Shown here: positions 1 through 8,872 of the stretch, in pieces
Layout of the letters: each line of letters starts with the position of its first letter
Numbering within the stretch: position 1 is the first letter of the stretch
Assembly: GCF_004327285.1 (NCBI RefSeq)
Contig: NZ_QJUI01000005.1
Location: 207,792-271,791 of the forward strand
From: Phytopseudomonas daroniae
Lineage (GTDB): Bacteria > Pseudomonadota > Gammaproteobacteria > Pseudomonadales > Pseudomonadaceae
DNA length: 64,000 bases
Direction of reading: 5' to 3'
Notes under the pieces: model-generated
What the model was told of the DNA's origin: nothing
Database searches by the model: none
What the model saw: only the letters and a program-made list of their open reading frames with translations
Program-made: the position numbers and the translations under genes

Positions 1-800
1 TGCTACTCGATCCTGCTGCGGTGATGCACAGCTCCATGGCCGAGCTGGCACATTCGGTGGGTATCAGCGAGCCGACCATCGTACGTTTCTGCCGAGCCAT
101 CGGTTGCAGCGGTTTTCAGGATCTCAAGCTCAGGCTGGCACAGAGCCTGGCGGCGGGGGCCAGCTTCGGCCAGTTCGCCATCCATGAGGACGATTCGGTC
201 GCCGACTTCAGTATGAAGATCTTCGACACGACACTGCATACCCTGATCGAGGTGCGCGAGAAGCTCGATCCCGATGCCCTGCAGCGCGCTATCGCGCTTT
301 GCGCCCAGGCGCAGCGTATCGAATTCTACGGCTTCGGTGCTTCCGGTGCGGTGGCTGCCGACGCCCAGCACAAGTTCTTCCGCCTGTTGCTCAACGCCGC
401 TGCCTATTCCGATCCGCACATGCAGGCGATGTCCGCCGTGACCCTCAAGTCGACGGACGTGGCGGTGTGCATTTCCCAGTCCGGCCGTTCCAAGGATCTG
501 CTGATCACCGCCAATCTGGTGCGTGAGACCGGTGCTTCACTGATTACCCTGTGTCCAGGACAGACATCATTGGCAGAGCTGTCCACGGTCAACATCGCCA
601 TCGACGTACAGGAAGATACCGAGATCTACACCCCGCTGGCCTCGCGCATCGCTCACCTGGTGGTGATCGACGTGCTGGCCATGGGCGTGGCCATGGCGCG
701 CGGGCCAAGCCTGGTCAACCACCTCAAGAGCGTGAAGCGCAGCTTGCGCAGCCTGCGGCTTTCGCCGAAGTCGGTCAGGGTGAGCGACGAGGCACTCTGA
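1..800 (+). CDS. hexR: HexR, RpiR-family regulator of glucose catabolism (5' truncated by window edge)
   Basis: Repressor of the hexose-catabolism genes in pseudomonads; family members bind KDPG through a SIS domain and release DNA. The frame is open from base 3, so the true start lies outside the window. About 265 codons are visible, against roughly 285-290 in full-length pseudomonad HexR. Visible are the end of the RpiR-type helix-turn-helix (SEPTIVRFCRAIG near the start) and a SIS domain with FYGFGASG and, further on, CISQSGRSKD, whose serines normally contact the sugar phosphate. The C-terminus (SVKRSLRSLRLSPKSV) matches remembered HexR. The ATG at 21 is internal to the HTH and not the start. 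The usual partner zwf would lie to the left, out of view. Confidence 0.93.
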   Translation, partial: LLDPAAVMHSSMAELAHSVGISEPTIVRFCRAIGCSGFQDLKLRLAQSLAAGASFGQFAIHEDDSVADFSMKIFDTTLHTLIEVREKLDPDALQRAIALCAQAQRIEFYGFGASGAVAADAQHKFFRLLLNAAAYSDPHMQAMSAVTLKSTDVAVCISQSGRSKDLLITANLVRETGASLITLCPGQTSLAELSTVNIAIDVQEDTEIYTPLASRIAHLVVIDVLAMGVAMARGPSLVNHLKSVKRSLRSLRLSPKSVRVSDEAL

Positions 801-847
801 GAAGCCCTGGTCTACGACCGAAAAGCGGCGCAAGCAGACGCTCATCT

Positions 848-938
848 CGTAGGGTGGATGACGCTCTTTTCATCCACCATTGCGATTGCAGAGCGGTGGA
901 CGGATCGGGCCGCGTAGGCAAGCGTCGTCCACCCTGCG
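848..938. repeat. Dispersed palindromic element, CGTAGGGTGGATGACGC family (copy 1)
   Basis: Begins CGTAGGGTGGATGACGC and ends GTCGTCCACCCTGCG, so the outer arms are inverted repeats; an inner pair, ATGACGCTCTTTTCATCCACC, forms a further hairpin. Near-identical copies lie at 13488-13592, 35401-35480 and 39032-39121, with relatives elsewhere. It fills most of the gap between hexR and the next gene and contains no convincing ORF. Confidence 0.85.
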
Positions 939-1098
939 ACAGGCCGTTTGCGCCTTGTAGCGTCTCATCGGCCAGCTCTCTGCTTCGCGAAATCGTGAGC
1001 ATGCTCCGAAGCATTCACGCCAGCTTCATCCTGGCGCCCTCAAACTGTCATGCCGTTATCCGAATCTGGTTTCCCGTTATTCAACCTGGAGACCTCAC

Positions 1099-1296
1099 AT
1101 GGCTCGCCACGTGGATGCATCGGAAAACAGTGTGGTCAAAGCCCGGCGCAAGTTGCTCGATGAGCAGCGCATGCGGTACCGGCGGGCTATCGAGCTGTAC
1201 GGTGAGAATCGTCGGCTGCAGAGTGAAATTGCCAGTTACTACGATCCCTTCGCCAGCGAGGTGGGCAGAGAGTCGTTGCGGCCGATGATGCACTGA
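1099..1296 (+). CDS. Small conserved-looking hypothetical protein, 65 aa
   Basis: Starts ATG at 1099 behind a GGAG-type ribosome site (CCTGGAGACCTCAC). The product is highly charged and probably helical (KARRKLLDEQRMRYRRAIELYGENRRLQSEI), has no signal peptide or membrane segment, and ends in MMH. It could be a small cytoplasmic coiled-coil protein. I do not recognise a named family. It stands alone between the hexR-side repeat and plpD, 70 bp upstream of the latter and on the same strand, so read-through into plpD is possible. Codon use is like that of its neighbours. Confidence 0.6.
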   Translation: MARHVDASENSVVKARRKLLDEQRMRYRRAIELYGENRRLQSEIASYYDPFASEVGRESLRPMMH

Positions 1297-1366
1297 CCGG
1301 GCATATCCTGGTGGCGGGCTCGTATAATGATGGCCTTGTCCAGCTTGCCACCGCCAGGGATGTGCC

Positions 1367-3550
1367 ATGCGTCGTCTGCTCGTTCTGCTGCTTCTGCTTT
1401 GTCCGCTGCTCGCTGTCGCCCAGTCGGTGCCGCCCAAGGTCGGCCTGGTGTTATCCGGTGGCGCGGCGCGTGGCCTGGCTCATATCGGCGTACTCAAGGC
1501 TCTGGAAGAGCAGGGCGTGCAGGTCGATGCCATCGCCGGCACCAGCATGGGCGCCGTGATCGGCAGCCTTTATGCCTCCGGCTACAGCATCGCCGAGCTC
1601 GAAGAAGTGGCCCTGACCATGGACTGGCAGCAGGTGCTTTCAGATGCTCCGCCGCGCCCCGATGTGCCGTTCCGGCGCAAGCAGGACGACCGCGACTTTC
1701 TCATCAAGCAGCGCCTGAGCTTTCGTGACGATGGCAGCCTGGGTTTGCCCCTGGGCGTAATCCAGGGCCAGAACCTGGCACTGCTGCTGGAGCGGTTGCT
1801 GGTGCGCAGCAGCGATATCCGTGATTTCGACCGCCTGCCGATTCCCTTTCGCGCCGTGGCTACCGATATCGCCAACGACGAGAAGGTGATCTTCAGCAGC
1901 GGCCACCTGCCCCAGGTGATCCGCGCCAGCATGTCGATCCCGGCGGTGTTCGCGCCGGTCGAGCTGGATGGCCGCTTGCTGGTCGATGGTGGCATGGTCG
2001 ACAACATCCCGGTGGACGTGGCACGCAGCATGGGCGTCGACCGGGTGATCGTGGTCGACATCGGTACCCCGCTGAAACCGCGCAAGGAACTGCTGACCGT
2101 GGTCGATGTGCTGAACCAGTCGATCACCATGATGACTCGGCGCAACTCCGAGGAACAACTGGCCACCCTGACTGACGTCGACATACTGGTGCAGCCACCC
2201 ATGGCGCAGTTCGGTGTCACCGATTTCGGCCGCGGCGAAGCCATGATCGACGCCGGTTATCGTGCCGCCCAGGCGCTGCAACCGCGCCTGGCAGAGCTGC
2301 GTCGCAGCAGTGGCGGTAACCCGGCCCTGAGTCTGGCCCGTAGTGCCAAGCAGCGCGAACCGGTGATCAGCGCGATCCGTGTCGAGAACGACTCCAAGGT
2401 CGGCGACGAGGTGATTCGCAACTACATCCGCCAGCCCCTCGGCGAGCCGCTGGACATGACCCGCCTGCAGCGGGACATGGGCACGCTCTACGGCCTCGAC
2501 TACTTCGAGCGCGTCGAGTATCGGGTGGTCAGCAGCGAAGACGAGAACACCCTGGTCATCGATGCACGGGAAAAACGTACCGGCACCGACTACCTGCGTC
2601 TGGGTCTGAACCTGTCCGATGACTTCAACGGCGACAGCGTCTTCAACCTCGGTGCCAGCTATCGCAAGAATGGCATCAACCGCCTCGGTGCCGAGTGGCT
2701 GACGCGCCTGCAACTGGGTGACCGCCAGGAACTCTACAGCGAGTTCTACCAGCCACTGGACGTCGGCTCGCGCTGGTTCGTCGCACCCAACCTGTATGGC
2801 GAGGCACAGAACGTCGAGGCGGTGCTGGACAACGATCCGATCGCCGAATACCGCCTGCGTCGCTATGGCTACGGCTTCAACCTCGGCCGGCAGATCGCCA
2901 ACAACGGCGAACTTCGCTTTGGCATCGGCCAGGCCTGGGGCGATGCCGAAGTACGTATCGGCGAGCGCGACCTGCCGAGTTTCAGCTTCACCGAGGGCTT
3001 CTATGAACTGAAGTACTCCTTCGACACCCTGGACAACGTCGACTTTCCCAACGAGGGTGAAGAGATCGGCCTGCACCTGCGCCAGTACGACGCCAGCCTG
3101 GGCGCCGACGACCGTTACCGGCAATGGGAGCTGACGCTGGACAAGGCCTTCAGTAATGGCCCCAACACCTGGGTGCTCGGTGGTCGTTACGGGCGCACCC
3201 TGGACGATGCCGAAGTGGTCACCTCGAGTTTCCTGCTCGGCGGCGCGCGGCAGCTGTCCGGTTTCCGCCAGGATGCCCTGGCCGGGCAGAATGTCAGCCT
3301 TGGCCGTCTGGTCTACTACCGACGGATGACGCCGCGGTCGTTCCTGCCCCTGGATTTCCCCTTGTACCTTGGCGCCTCCCTGGAACGCGGACGGGTCTGG
3401 AACAACGACAACGCCTTCGACAGCGGTTACGTCAATGCGGCGAGCATCTTCCTCGGTTATGAAACGCCCCTGGGCCCGCTGAACTTCAGCTATGGCTTCA
3501 ACGACGAGGATGAAAAGGCCCTGTACCTGAACCTGGGGCGCAGCTTCTGA
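1367..3550 (+). CDS. plpD: PlpD-like patatin phospholipase / type Vd autotransporter
   Basis: Outer-membrane protein that carries a class A1-type phospholipase to the surface. Residues 1-19 are a signal peptide (hydrophobic LLVLLLLLCPLLAVAQ). A patatin domain follows, with the oxyanion motif LSGGAARGLAH (about 29-39), the nucleophile elbow GTSMG (Ser60) and the catalytic Asp in DGGMVDN (Asp207). A single POTRA-like region lies near residues 330-400 (ISAIRVENDSKVGDEVIRNYI), and the C-terminal half is a 16-strand-type beta barrel of the bacterial surface antigen family ending in aromatic residues (NLGRSF). Length 727 aa fits P. aeruginosa PlpD. It is monocistronic in appearance; the next gene is on the other strand. 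Confidence 0.93.
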   Translation: MRRLLVLLLLLCPLLAVAQSVPPKVGLVLSGGAARGLAHIGVLKALEEQGVQVDAIAGTSMGAVIGSLYASGYSIAELEEVALTMDWQQVLSDAPPRPDVPFRRKQDDRDFLIKQRLSFRDDGSLGLPLGVIQGQNLALLLERLLVRSSDIRDFDRLPIPFRAVATDIANDEKVIFSSGHLPQVIRASMSIPAVFAPVELDGRLLVDGGMVDNIPVDVARSMGVDRVIVVDIGTPLKPRKELLTVVDVLNQSITMMTRRNSEEQLATLTDVDILVQPPMAQFGVTDFGRGEAMIDAGYRAAQALQPRLAELRRSSGGNPALSLARSAKQREPVISAIRVENDSKVGDEVIRNYIRQPLGEPLDMTRLQRDMGTLYGLDYFERVEYRVVSSEDENTLVIDAREKRTGTDYLRLGLNLSDDFNGDSVFNLGASYRKNGINRLGAEWLTRLQLGDRQELYSEFYQPLDVGSRWFVAPNLYGEAQNVEAVLDNDPIAEYRLRRYGYGFNLGRQIANNGELRFGIGQAWGDAEVRIGERDLPSFSFTEGFYELKYSFDTLDNVDFPNEGEEIGLHLRQYDASLGADDRYRQWELTLDKAFSNGPNTWVLGGRYGRTLDDAEVVTSSFLLGGARQLSGFRQDALAGQNVSLGRLVYYRRMTPRSFLPLDFPLYLGASLERGRVWNNDNAFDSGYVNAASIFLGYETPLGPLNFSYGFNDEDEKALYLNLGRSF

Positions 3551-3650
3551 AAGGAGTGTCGTTCGACAGGTTGCACTGACGCCACCACCGCCGCGTGGCG
3601 CTGTGGCGCGCGCCAGGGTCTTGAGCGATTGACCCCGGGTGCCAGCGCGC

Positions 3651-4094
3651 TCAACGCGCTGCGTCGTCTGCTGCGTCAGGACACCTGGCGGTATCGCTGA
3701 AGTCCGCCTCGTCGTTGAGATAGGAAACGGCCACCTGGCTGATCAGATAATTATTGTCGCTTCGGCTATAAGCGATGTCGAAGGCGATCGGCATGCGCTC
3801 CTCGTCATGACCGTTGATCGTTAGACAACCGCCTGATGGCGCCTTGCGTTCCAAGTGGTTGCGGATCGTGACCATCCGCTCCTTGAACAGGAGCTGGCTC
3901 TTGATCCCGGGCGAATCCAGATTCTTGCCCTCTATCAGTCGGGGACTGAAGTAACGGGGGGCCAGCAAGGCTACATTCCCGGCATTGGTTGCCTGTACGT
4001 AATCCTCATAGAGTTCGAACAGTGTGCGCCCCGCCCCCGAGGATGAAGCGCAAGCCGCCAGGAAAACCAGGCAGAACAGAATCGCTGTCTTCAT
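3651..4094 (-). CDS. Hypothetical lipoprotein, 147 aa
   Basis: The N-terminus MKTAILFCLVFLAACASS is a lipoprotein signal with lipobox LAAC (Cys15). Asp/Glu are not at +2 (Ser), so sorting to the outer membrane is expected. The remainder (FELYEDYVQATNAGNVALLAPRYFS) resembles SnoaL/NTF2-like small alpha+beta proteins only in general character; I recognise no family. Its ATG follows the stop of the upstream gene at 4096 with almost no gap, so the two are probably co-transcribed and translationally coupled. It reads towards the 3' end of plpD. Confidence 0.72.
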   Translation of the reverse strand: MKTAILFCLVFLAACASSSGAGRTLFELYEDYVQATNAGNVALLAPRYFSPRLIEGKNLDSPGIKSQLLFKERMVTIRNHLERKAPSGGCLTINGHDEERMPIAFDIAYSRSDNNYLISQVAVSYLNDEADFSDTARCPDAADDAAR

Positions 4095-4095
4095 C

Positions 4096-4533
4096 TCACC
4101 GCCCCATCATGATCCGTTCGAGTTCCCGTTCATAAGCCTTGTGACGGCCCTTCATCACCCTGGCTGCTTGACAAAGCAACCCGGAACAGGCAGTGATAAG
4201 CGCCTCCAGATCGAATTCATCCATGACAGTGACGCTGATCACTTCAAGATTGAACGCTGCATTGTATCCAATCTTCCCGCCATCCCTGTTTACGAAACTC
4301 ACCGAGATCCGCTTCATATGAATGCCGATACTCGCCAGCACGGGAGATCCGCTGAACCTCAACACTCCGGCCGAGCCTGAAAGTATTGCATTACCCTCTT
4401 GATCGACGACCAGGGTTGCGCTGCCTTTCTTGGCCATTATCCGGGTCGTCAATCCCTTGTCCGTCGAATAAGCCAGTTCGATGAGCTTCGCCACCGTGAT
4501 CTTGGCTTGTGCACGATTGAAATCCATCATCAA
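4096..4533 (-). CDS. Hypothetical protein, 145 aa
   Basis: First gene of a two-gene minus-strand unit with the lipoprotein at 3651-4094. The start may be at 4533, or one of the next two ATGs (MMMDFNRAQ). There is no signal peptide. The sequence alternates short beta-like stretches (GSATLVVDQEGNAILSG, LRFSGSPVLASIGI) and ends in a basic helix (RVMKGRHKAYERELERIM). I recognise no domain. AT content is slightly higher than in the flanking genes, hinting at an accessory gene pair. The 240 bp upstream (4534-4773) hold only a probable promoter region; I see no gene there. Confidence 0.62.
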   Translation of the reverse strand: MMMDFNRAQAKITVAKLIELAYSTDKGLTTRIMAKKGSATLVVDQEGNAILSGSAGVLRFSGSPVLASIGIHMKRISVSFVNRDGGKIGYNAAFNLEVISVTVMDEFDLEALITACSGLLCQAARVMKGRHKAYERELERIMMGR

Positions 4534-4773
4534 CTCGTTTCAGTAGGATCCGTCACTGGCGCGACTCTAACACCCGGGTTTTATACGGAAAGAGAACCTG
4601 TCGATGTTTGCCCATACGGGAGCCAGCTCAGCTTCTGTATGTGTAAGAGCACATACAGTTGTAGGAGATATGGACGGTTCGAACAGAAGGCTGTTGCTGG
4701 AGTGAAGCACGCAACCAGCGCTATCGATCATGGGTACGATAAGAACCGCAGGCATCGTTGGCTACGGACTCGA

Positions 4774-7497
4774 TCAGAGCCGCTGCAGCAACGCCTGCAG
4801 GGCCAGCTCCGGTTCCTGTACCCACAGGCCATAGCTCAGTGGCACGGTTTCCAGGCCGGCGCGGGCCAGCACGCGGTAGCGCTCCAGTTCGAGAAAGCCT
4901 TCGCCCTCACCGGGGAAGCCGATCAGGTCGATGGCCAGGCATTTGTCGCCCCGCTGGCAGAACACGTCCAGCAGCAGGCCGGCCAGTGGATAACGCGTCC
5001 AGGTGTTCACGCCTTCGGCCTGCAGGGCGCTGCACAGTGAGCGCTCGAAGGCGTCCTGCTCGACGGCGGGTGGGTGCGCCGGGGCGTCGCGGTCGATGCT
5101 TTCCAGGTAGCGGCGCAGCAGGTGCCCGGCGGGGAGCTGATGTTCGTCGCCGCTGAACAGCAGCACCTGGCGTTCGCGGGCACGGGTGATGGCGACGTTG
5201 AACATGTCCTGGCGGTTCAGGTACACGGCGGCCTGGGAGGCGCGGGCATCGAGGGCGAAGCTGATGATCATCAGGTCGCGCTCCTCGCCCTGAAAACCGT
5301 AGGGCGTATCCACCAGCAAACGGAATTCGCGCAGCTTCTGCAGGTCGAGCCGGGCCACGCGCTGGCGGATCGCTTCGACCTGGTCGCGAAACGGTGACAG
5401 CACGCCGATGGCGGGTTTTACCGGGCTGTCGGCATAGCGGCTCAGGTGCTCGTCGATCAGTTTCAGCACGCGCTGCACTTCGGCCTGGTTGACGCCGCTG
5501 GCACCCCGTTCGCCCTGCAGTCGCTCCAGCTGCAGGCTGTCACAGCGAACCTGATCCGGGCGTTCCTTCATCACTCGCAGACGACGCTCGTAGAACTGTT
5601 CGTTACTGAAGCGGATCAGCGCCGGGCGGCTGCGAAAGTGTTCGTCGAGAAAGGTCAGCGCGGCCTGGCTGGGCAGGTGCAGGCCGACCAGATCGAGCAC
5701 GCTGTTGTCGCGGTAGCTCCATTGTTCGCGTTGGCGCCTATCCAGGCCACTGCGCTGTAGCAACTGCTCCTCACGGTTGCGCGAAAGGAACGACAGGTGG
5801 CGCAACTGCTTCGCGTCGCCGGTGATCACCGCGCGGCGGCAGCGCTGGAAGGCCGGTAGTGCCGAGGCGATATCGCACTGGGTGGCTTCGTCCATCACCA
5901 TCACGTCGAACAGCCCGGCACGCAGCGGCAGCAGGCGATGCAGCTCATCCAGCGTCACCACCCAGATGGGGAAGGCGGCGAGCAGACGTGCCGGGTCGAT
6001 GTCCTCGAACAAGGCCAGCTGTCGTTGTGACTGGCGTGCACGGATGGCCTGGTTGTACTGCACGAACAGTTGCCGATCCTTGCTCAGCAACTGTTGCAGC
6101 CGACTGCCGCGGCGCGTGTTGAGGTAATCGCGGCTGAGGCGTTCGCGGCGTTGCTGGCACTCGCGCAGTTCGTCGAGCAGCGCCCAGGGTTTCGCGCTGC
6201 CACGGATGCGCCGGCGTACCCAGGGCAGCAACAGATGGCGGCGCCAGAAACCCAGGGTGCCGCGCTCGGCGCGCAGGATCAGCCGACTCCAGCGCAGTGC
6301 CTGCTCACTGCGCACGCCCAGGGCCGCGGCCAGGCGTCGTTCCTCCTGCATCAGGCCGCGCAGGGCGGTCTTCTGCCGCTCTTCGGCGTCTGCCTCGACG
6401 CTCTCCAGCTCACCCTGCAGCAGGTTGCCCAGGCGCTCGCGCAGGTTCTGTTGCAGGCTGCGACCGGAGCCTTCCAGCACCGCGTCGCGCAGACCGAAAT
6501 CGTCGCTGAGTTTCTGCGCGATGACCCGCACCGCTTGTTCGCTGCGGCTGACCAGCAGAACGCTTTCGCCATGCAGGTAACGATCCAGTGCCAGCGCCGC
6601 CAGGGTGTAGCTCTTGCCCGTGCCCGGCGGGCCGGATATCTGGCTCAGCGGGTAGCGGGCGGCGTTGGCCAGGGCCCGGCACTGCGCGGCACTGAGTTGC
6701 GCGGGCAGGGCGTGGGGCGTGCTGCCACCCTGGGGTGCGACGGCGGCCGACGCGCCGAGCAACTGGCGCAGCGGCGGCGACCATTGACCGGCGTCCTGCA
6801 ACTGCTGCAATTCATGGGTGATGCCGCGGCTGCCACTACCACGTGGTACCAGGGCGACCATGGCGGCGGCGCGCAGCGACAGGCTGCGTCGGCGCAGTGC
6901 CTTGTCCAGCGCCTCGGCACTTTCCAGGGCCGGAAAGCCGGCGGCCGGCAGCACCTCGGCGACCCGGGTATGGCGTCCGATCCAGGCGATCAGATCGCCC
7001 AGGGCCACGGCGTCGATGGGTGTATTCGCCAGGGGCAGCTCATCCAGCGCGGTGCCACCATCCTCGCGTAGCAATTGTCGCAACAGTCGCCAGTTGGCCT
7101 GCGGCTGGCCGGTGTCGATGGACAGCAGGTGAGCATCACCTTCGCTGCCGTTGCTCAGGCTCGCCTCGTAGTAAACCAGGGGCGCACAGAATGGAGTGGA
7201 GGGGCCATCGTCGGCGACCAGGCGACCGCACACCGGCAGTACGCCATAGACCAGTTGCAGTTCGCGTTGGTAAAGGCGCTGCTGGCGCTCCAGTTCGGCG
7301 CCGATGCTCGGTGCCAGAGCCAGCAGTGGCAGGGCGCCGCTGGCCAGCTCTTCGCGCCCGTCGAGCCAGGCCCAGCGCTCGCTTGGCAGTTTGCCGAGGT
7401 TGTCGAGATTCAGATCGCGGCTGTCGGCCAGGTAGGCGCTGCGGTAGAAGGCGAGTAGCTGCCCGATCCGTGCGTCTTCCGTGTCCCGTTCTTGCAT
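4774..7497 (-). CDS. Superfamily 1 (Upf1/DNA2-like) helicase with nuclease-like C-terminal domain, 907 aa
   Basis: ATP-dependent nucleic acid helicase or translocase. After an N-terminal region of about 280 residues come Walker A GPPGTGKSYT (near 290), motif II MDEATQCD (near 535), motif III GDAKQLRHLSF, LDEHFRSRPALI, motif V GFQGEERDLMIISF and motif VI VAITRARERQV. A coiled, Arg/Gln-rich insertion lies between motifs I and II. The last 120 residues (LLLDVFCQRGDKCLAIDLIG...LERYRVLARAGLETVPLSY) look like a PD-(D/E)XK/Vsr-type fold with D-x(n)-AID, which suggests DNA cleavage (inference). It stands alone with no methylase or second defence gene. Repair, RNA handling or single-gene defence are all possible. 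Confidence 0.82.
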   Translation of the reverse strand: MQERDTEDARIGQLLAFYRSAYLADSRDLNLDNLGKLPSERWAWLDGREELASGALPLLALAPSIGAELERQQRLYQRELQLVYGVLPVCGRLVADDGPSTPFCAPLVYYEASLSNGSEGDAHLLSIDTGQPQANWRLLRQLLREDGGTALDELPLANTPIDAVALGDLIAWIGRHTRVAEVLPAAGFPALESAEALDKALRRRSLSLRAAAMVALVPRGSGSRGITHELQQLQDAGQWSPPLRQLLGASAAVAPQGGSTPHALPAQLSAAQCRALANAARYPLSQISGPPGTGKSYTLAALALDRYLHGESVLLVSRSEQAVRVIAQKLSDDFGLRDAVLEGSGRSLQQNLRERLGNLLQGELESVEADAEERQKTALRGLMQEERRLAAALGVRSEQALRWSRLILRAERGTLGFWRRHLLLPWVRRRIRGSAKPWALLDELRECQQRRERLSRDYLNTRRGSRLQQLLSKDRQLFVQYNQAIRARQSQRQLALFEDIDPARLLAAFPIWVVTLDELHRLLPLRAGLFDVMVMDEATQCDIASALPAFQRCRRAVITGDAKQLRHLSFLSRNREEQLLQRSGLDRRQREQWSYRDNSVLDLVGLHLPSQAALTFLDEHFRSRPALIRFSNEQFYERRLRVMKERPDQVRCDSLQLERLQGERGASGVNQAEVQRVLKLIDEHLSRYADSPVKPAIGVLSPFRDQVEAIRQRVARLDLQKLREFRLLVDTPYGFQGEERDLMIISFALDARASQAAVYLNRQDMFNVAITRARERQVLLFSGDEHQLPAGHLLRRYLESIDRDAPAHPPAVEQDAFERSLCSALQAEGVNTWTRYPLAGLLLDVFCQRGDKCLAIDLIGFPGEGEGFLELERYRVLARAGLETVPLSYGLWVQEPELALQALLQRL

Positions 7498-7735
7498 CGT
7501 CTGCCCGTGTCATACCAGGATTCCAGCCCGCGACTCTACGCGCTGGCAGCGGCAGGTGCCACCGAGCGACGCCGGGCGTGGAACAGATTCGTAACGCTAG
7601 TCATGTAAATTTGGCAAAGTAATTAGAGAAAGTAGCGGCAAAATCCGTTACAACACTCGACCCCTGGTGCGTTTTCAGGCGGTCTTTCATGACTGCCGGC
7701 AACGTATGGCCCGCTCACTGACTTGAAGAAACGGC

Positions 7736-8872
7736 ATGCCCCTGTCCCGAACATCGCTGCTGGTCATCTCGATTCTGTTATTCGGCGCCCTGGCCTACTG
7801 GCTGCTGCGTACGCCTGCGCTCGTCATCGATAACACGCCTGGCGCGGTACCCGTGGTGGTGCATGAAGTCGCCCGCAGCGACGTGCCGATACTGCTGCGT
7901 ACACTTGGGCGGGTACGCGCCCAGCGTAGCATCGAGATCCGTGCCCAGGTCGACGGTACCCTGGTCGAACTGCCCGTGGCCGAGGGCCAGCAGGTGCGCA
8001 AGGGGCAACTGCTGGCACGCATCGACGACCGCAGCCTGCGCGCCAGTTTGAACCAGGCCATCGCGGAACGCGGCGTCACCCGTGCCGAACTGGATATCGC
8101 CCGACTGGATCTGCAGCGCTACCAGAACCTGGTGCGCGAACGTGCGGCACCGGCGCAGACCCTCGATCAGCAGAAGGCCCTGGTGGCGCGTCTGCAGGCA
8201 ACGCTGGCGACCCGGGAGGCGGCGGTGGTTTCGGCTCAGGTACAACTGTCCTACACCAGCATCCACTCGCCTATCGATGGGCGCCTGGGCATTCGCAATG
8301 TGGATGCCGGCAGCCTGGTACGAGCGAGCGATGCCAGCAGTTTGTTTTCCGTGGTACAGACCAACCCCATCGATATCGAGGCGACTCTGCCGCAACGTCG
8401 TTTGCCCGAGCTGCAGACGATGCTCGCGGCGCCCGAGCAGGCCGTGGTGCGCGCGTTTCGTGAAGACGGCGGCGAAGTGATCGCCGACGGCAAGCTGGTG
8501 CTGATCGACAACCGTGTCGCCCTGGACACCGGCACCATCCGCGCCAAGGCGCTGTTCGACAATGGCGACGAGCGTCTGTGGCCGGATCAATCGGTAGTGG
8601 TCACTCTGCAGGCGAATGTCCTGCGCGATGCCTTGTCGGTGCCCCTGGAGGCAATTCGGCAACGCGCCGAAGGCACTTTCGTCTGGCGTGTCGAGCAGGA
8701 CAAGGCGCAGCCGGTGTCGGTCAAGGTGCTGCACGAAACCGATGTACTGGCCGTGATCGAAGGGCTCGAGGTAGGCGATCAGGTGGTCACCGATGGCCAG
8801 TCGCGGTTGCGTGCCGGGGTCGAGGTCAGGCGCGCCGACGCCCAGCCCGCCGTGGCCAGGGACGATAGCTGA
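7736..8872 (+). CDS. RND efflux periplasmic adaptor (membrane fusion protein), 378 aa
   Basis: Periplasmic adaptor linking an RND pump to an outer-membrane channel. An N-terminal membrane anchor or signal (residues 8-26, LLVISILLFGALAYWLL) is followed by a lipoyl half (RAQVDGTLVELPVAEGQQVRKGQLLARID), an alpha-helical hairpin (about 95-165), the second lipoyl half (YTSIHSPIDGRLGIRNVDAGSLV) and the beta-barrel and membrane-proximal domains. The sequence resembles MdtA/MexH-type adaptors but I cannot name the system. Its TGA overlaps the ATG of the pump gene (ATG at 8872), so the genes are translationally coupled. No regulator gene is adjacent; the 238 bp upstream (7498-7735) is AT-richer and probably holds the promoter. 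Confidence 0.9.
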   Translation: MPLSRTSLLVISILLFGALAYWLLRTPALVIDNTPGAVPVVVHEVARSDVPILLRTLGRVRAQRSIEIRAQVDGTLVELPVAEGQQVRKGQLLARIDDRSLRASLNQAIAERGVTRAELDIARLDLQRYQNLVRERAAPAQTLDQQKALVARLQATLATREAAVVSAQVQLSYTSIHSPIDGRLGIRNVDAGSLVRASDASSLFSVVQTNPIDIEATLPQRRLPELQTMLAAPEQAVVRAFREDGGEVIADGKLVLIDNRVALDTGTIRAKALFDNGDERLWPDQSVVVTLQANVLRDALSVPLEAIRQRAEGTFVWRVEQDKAQPVSVKVLHETDVLAVIEGLEVGDQVVTDGQSRLRAGVEVRRADAQPAVARDDS

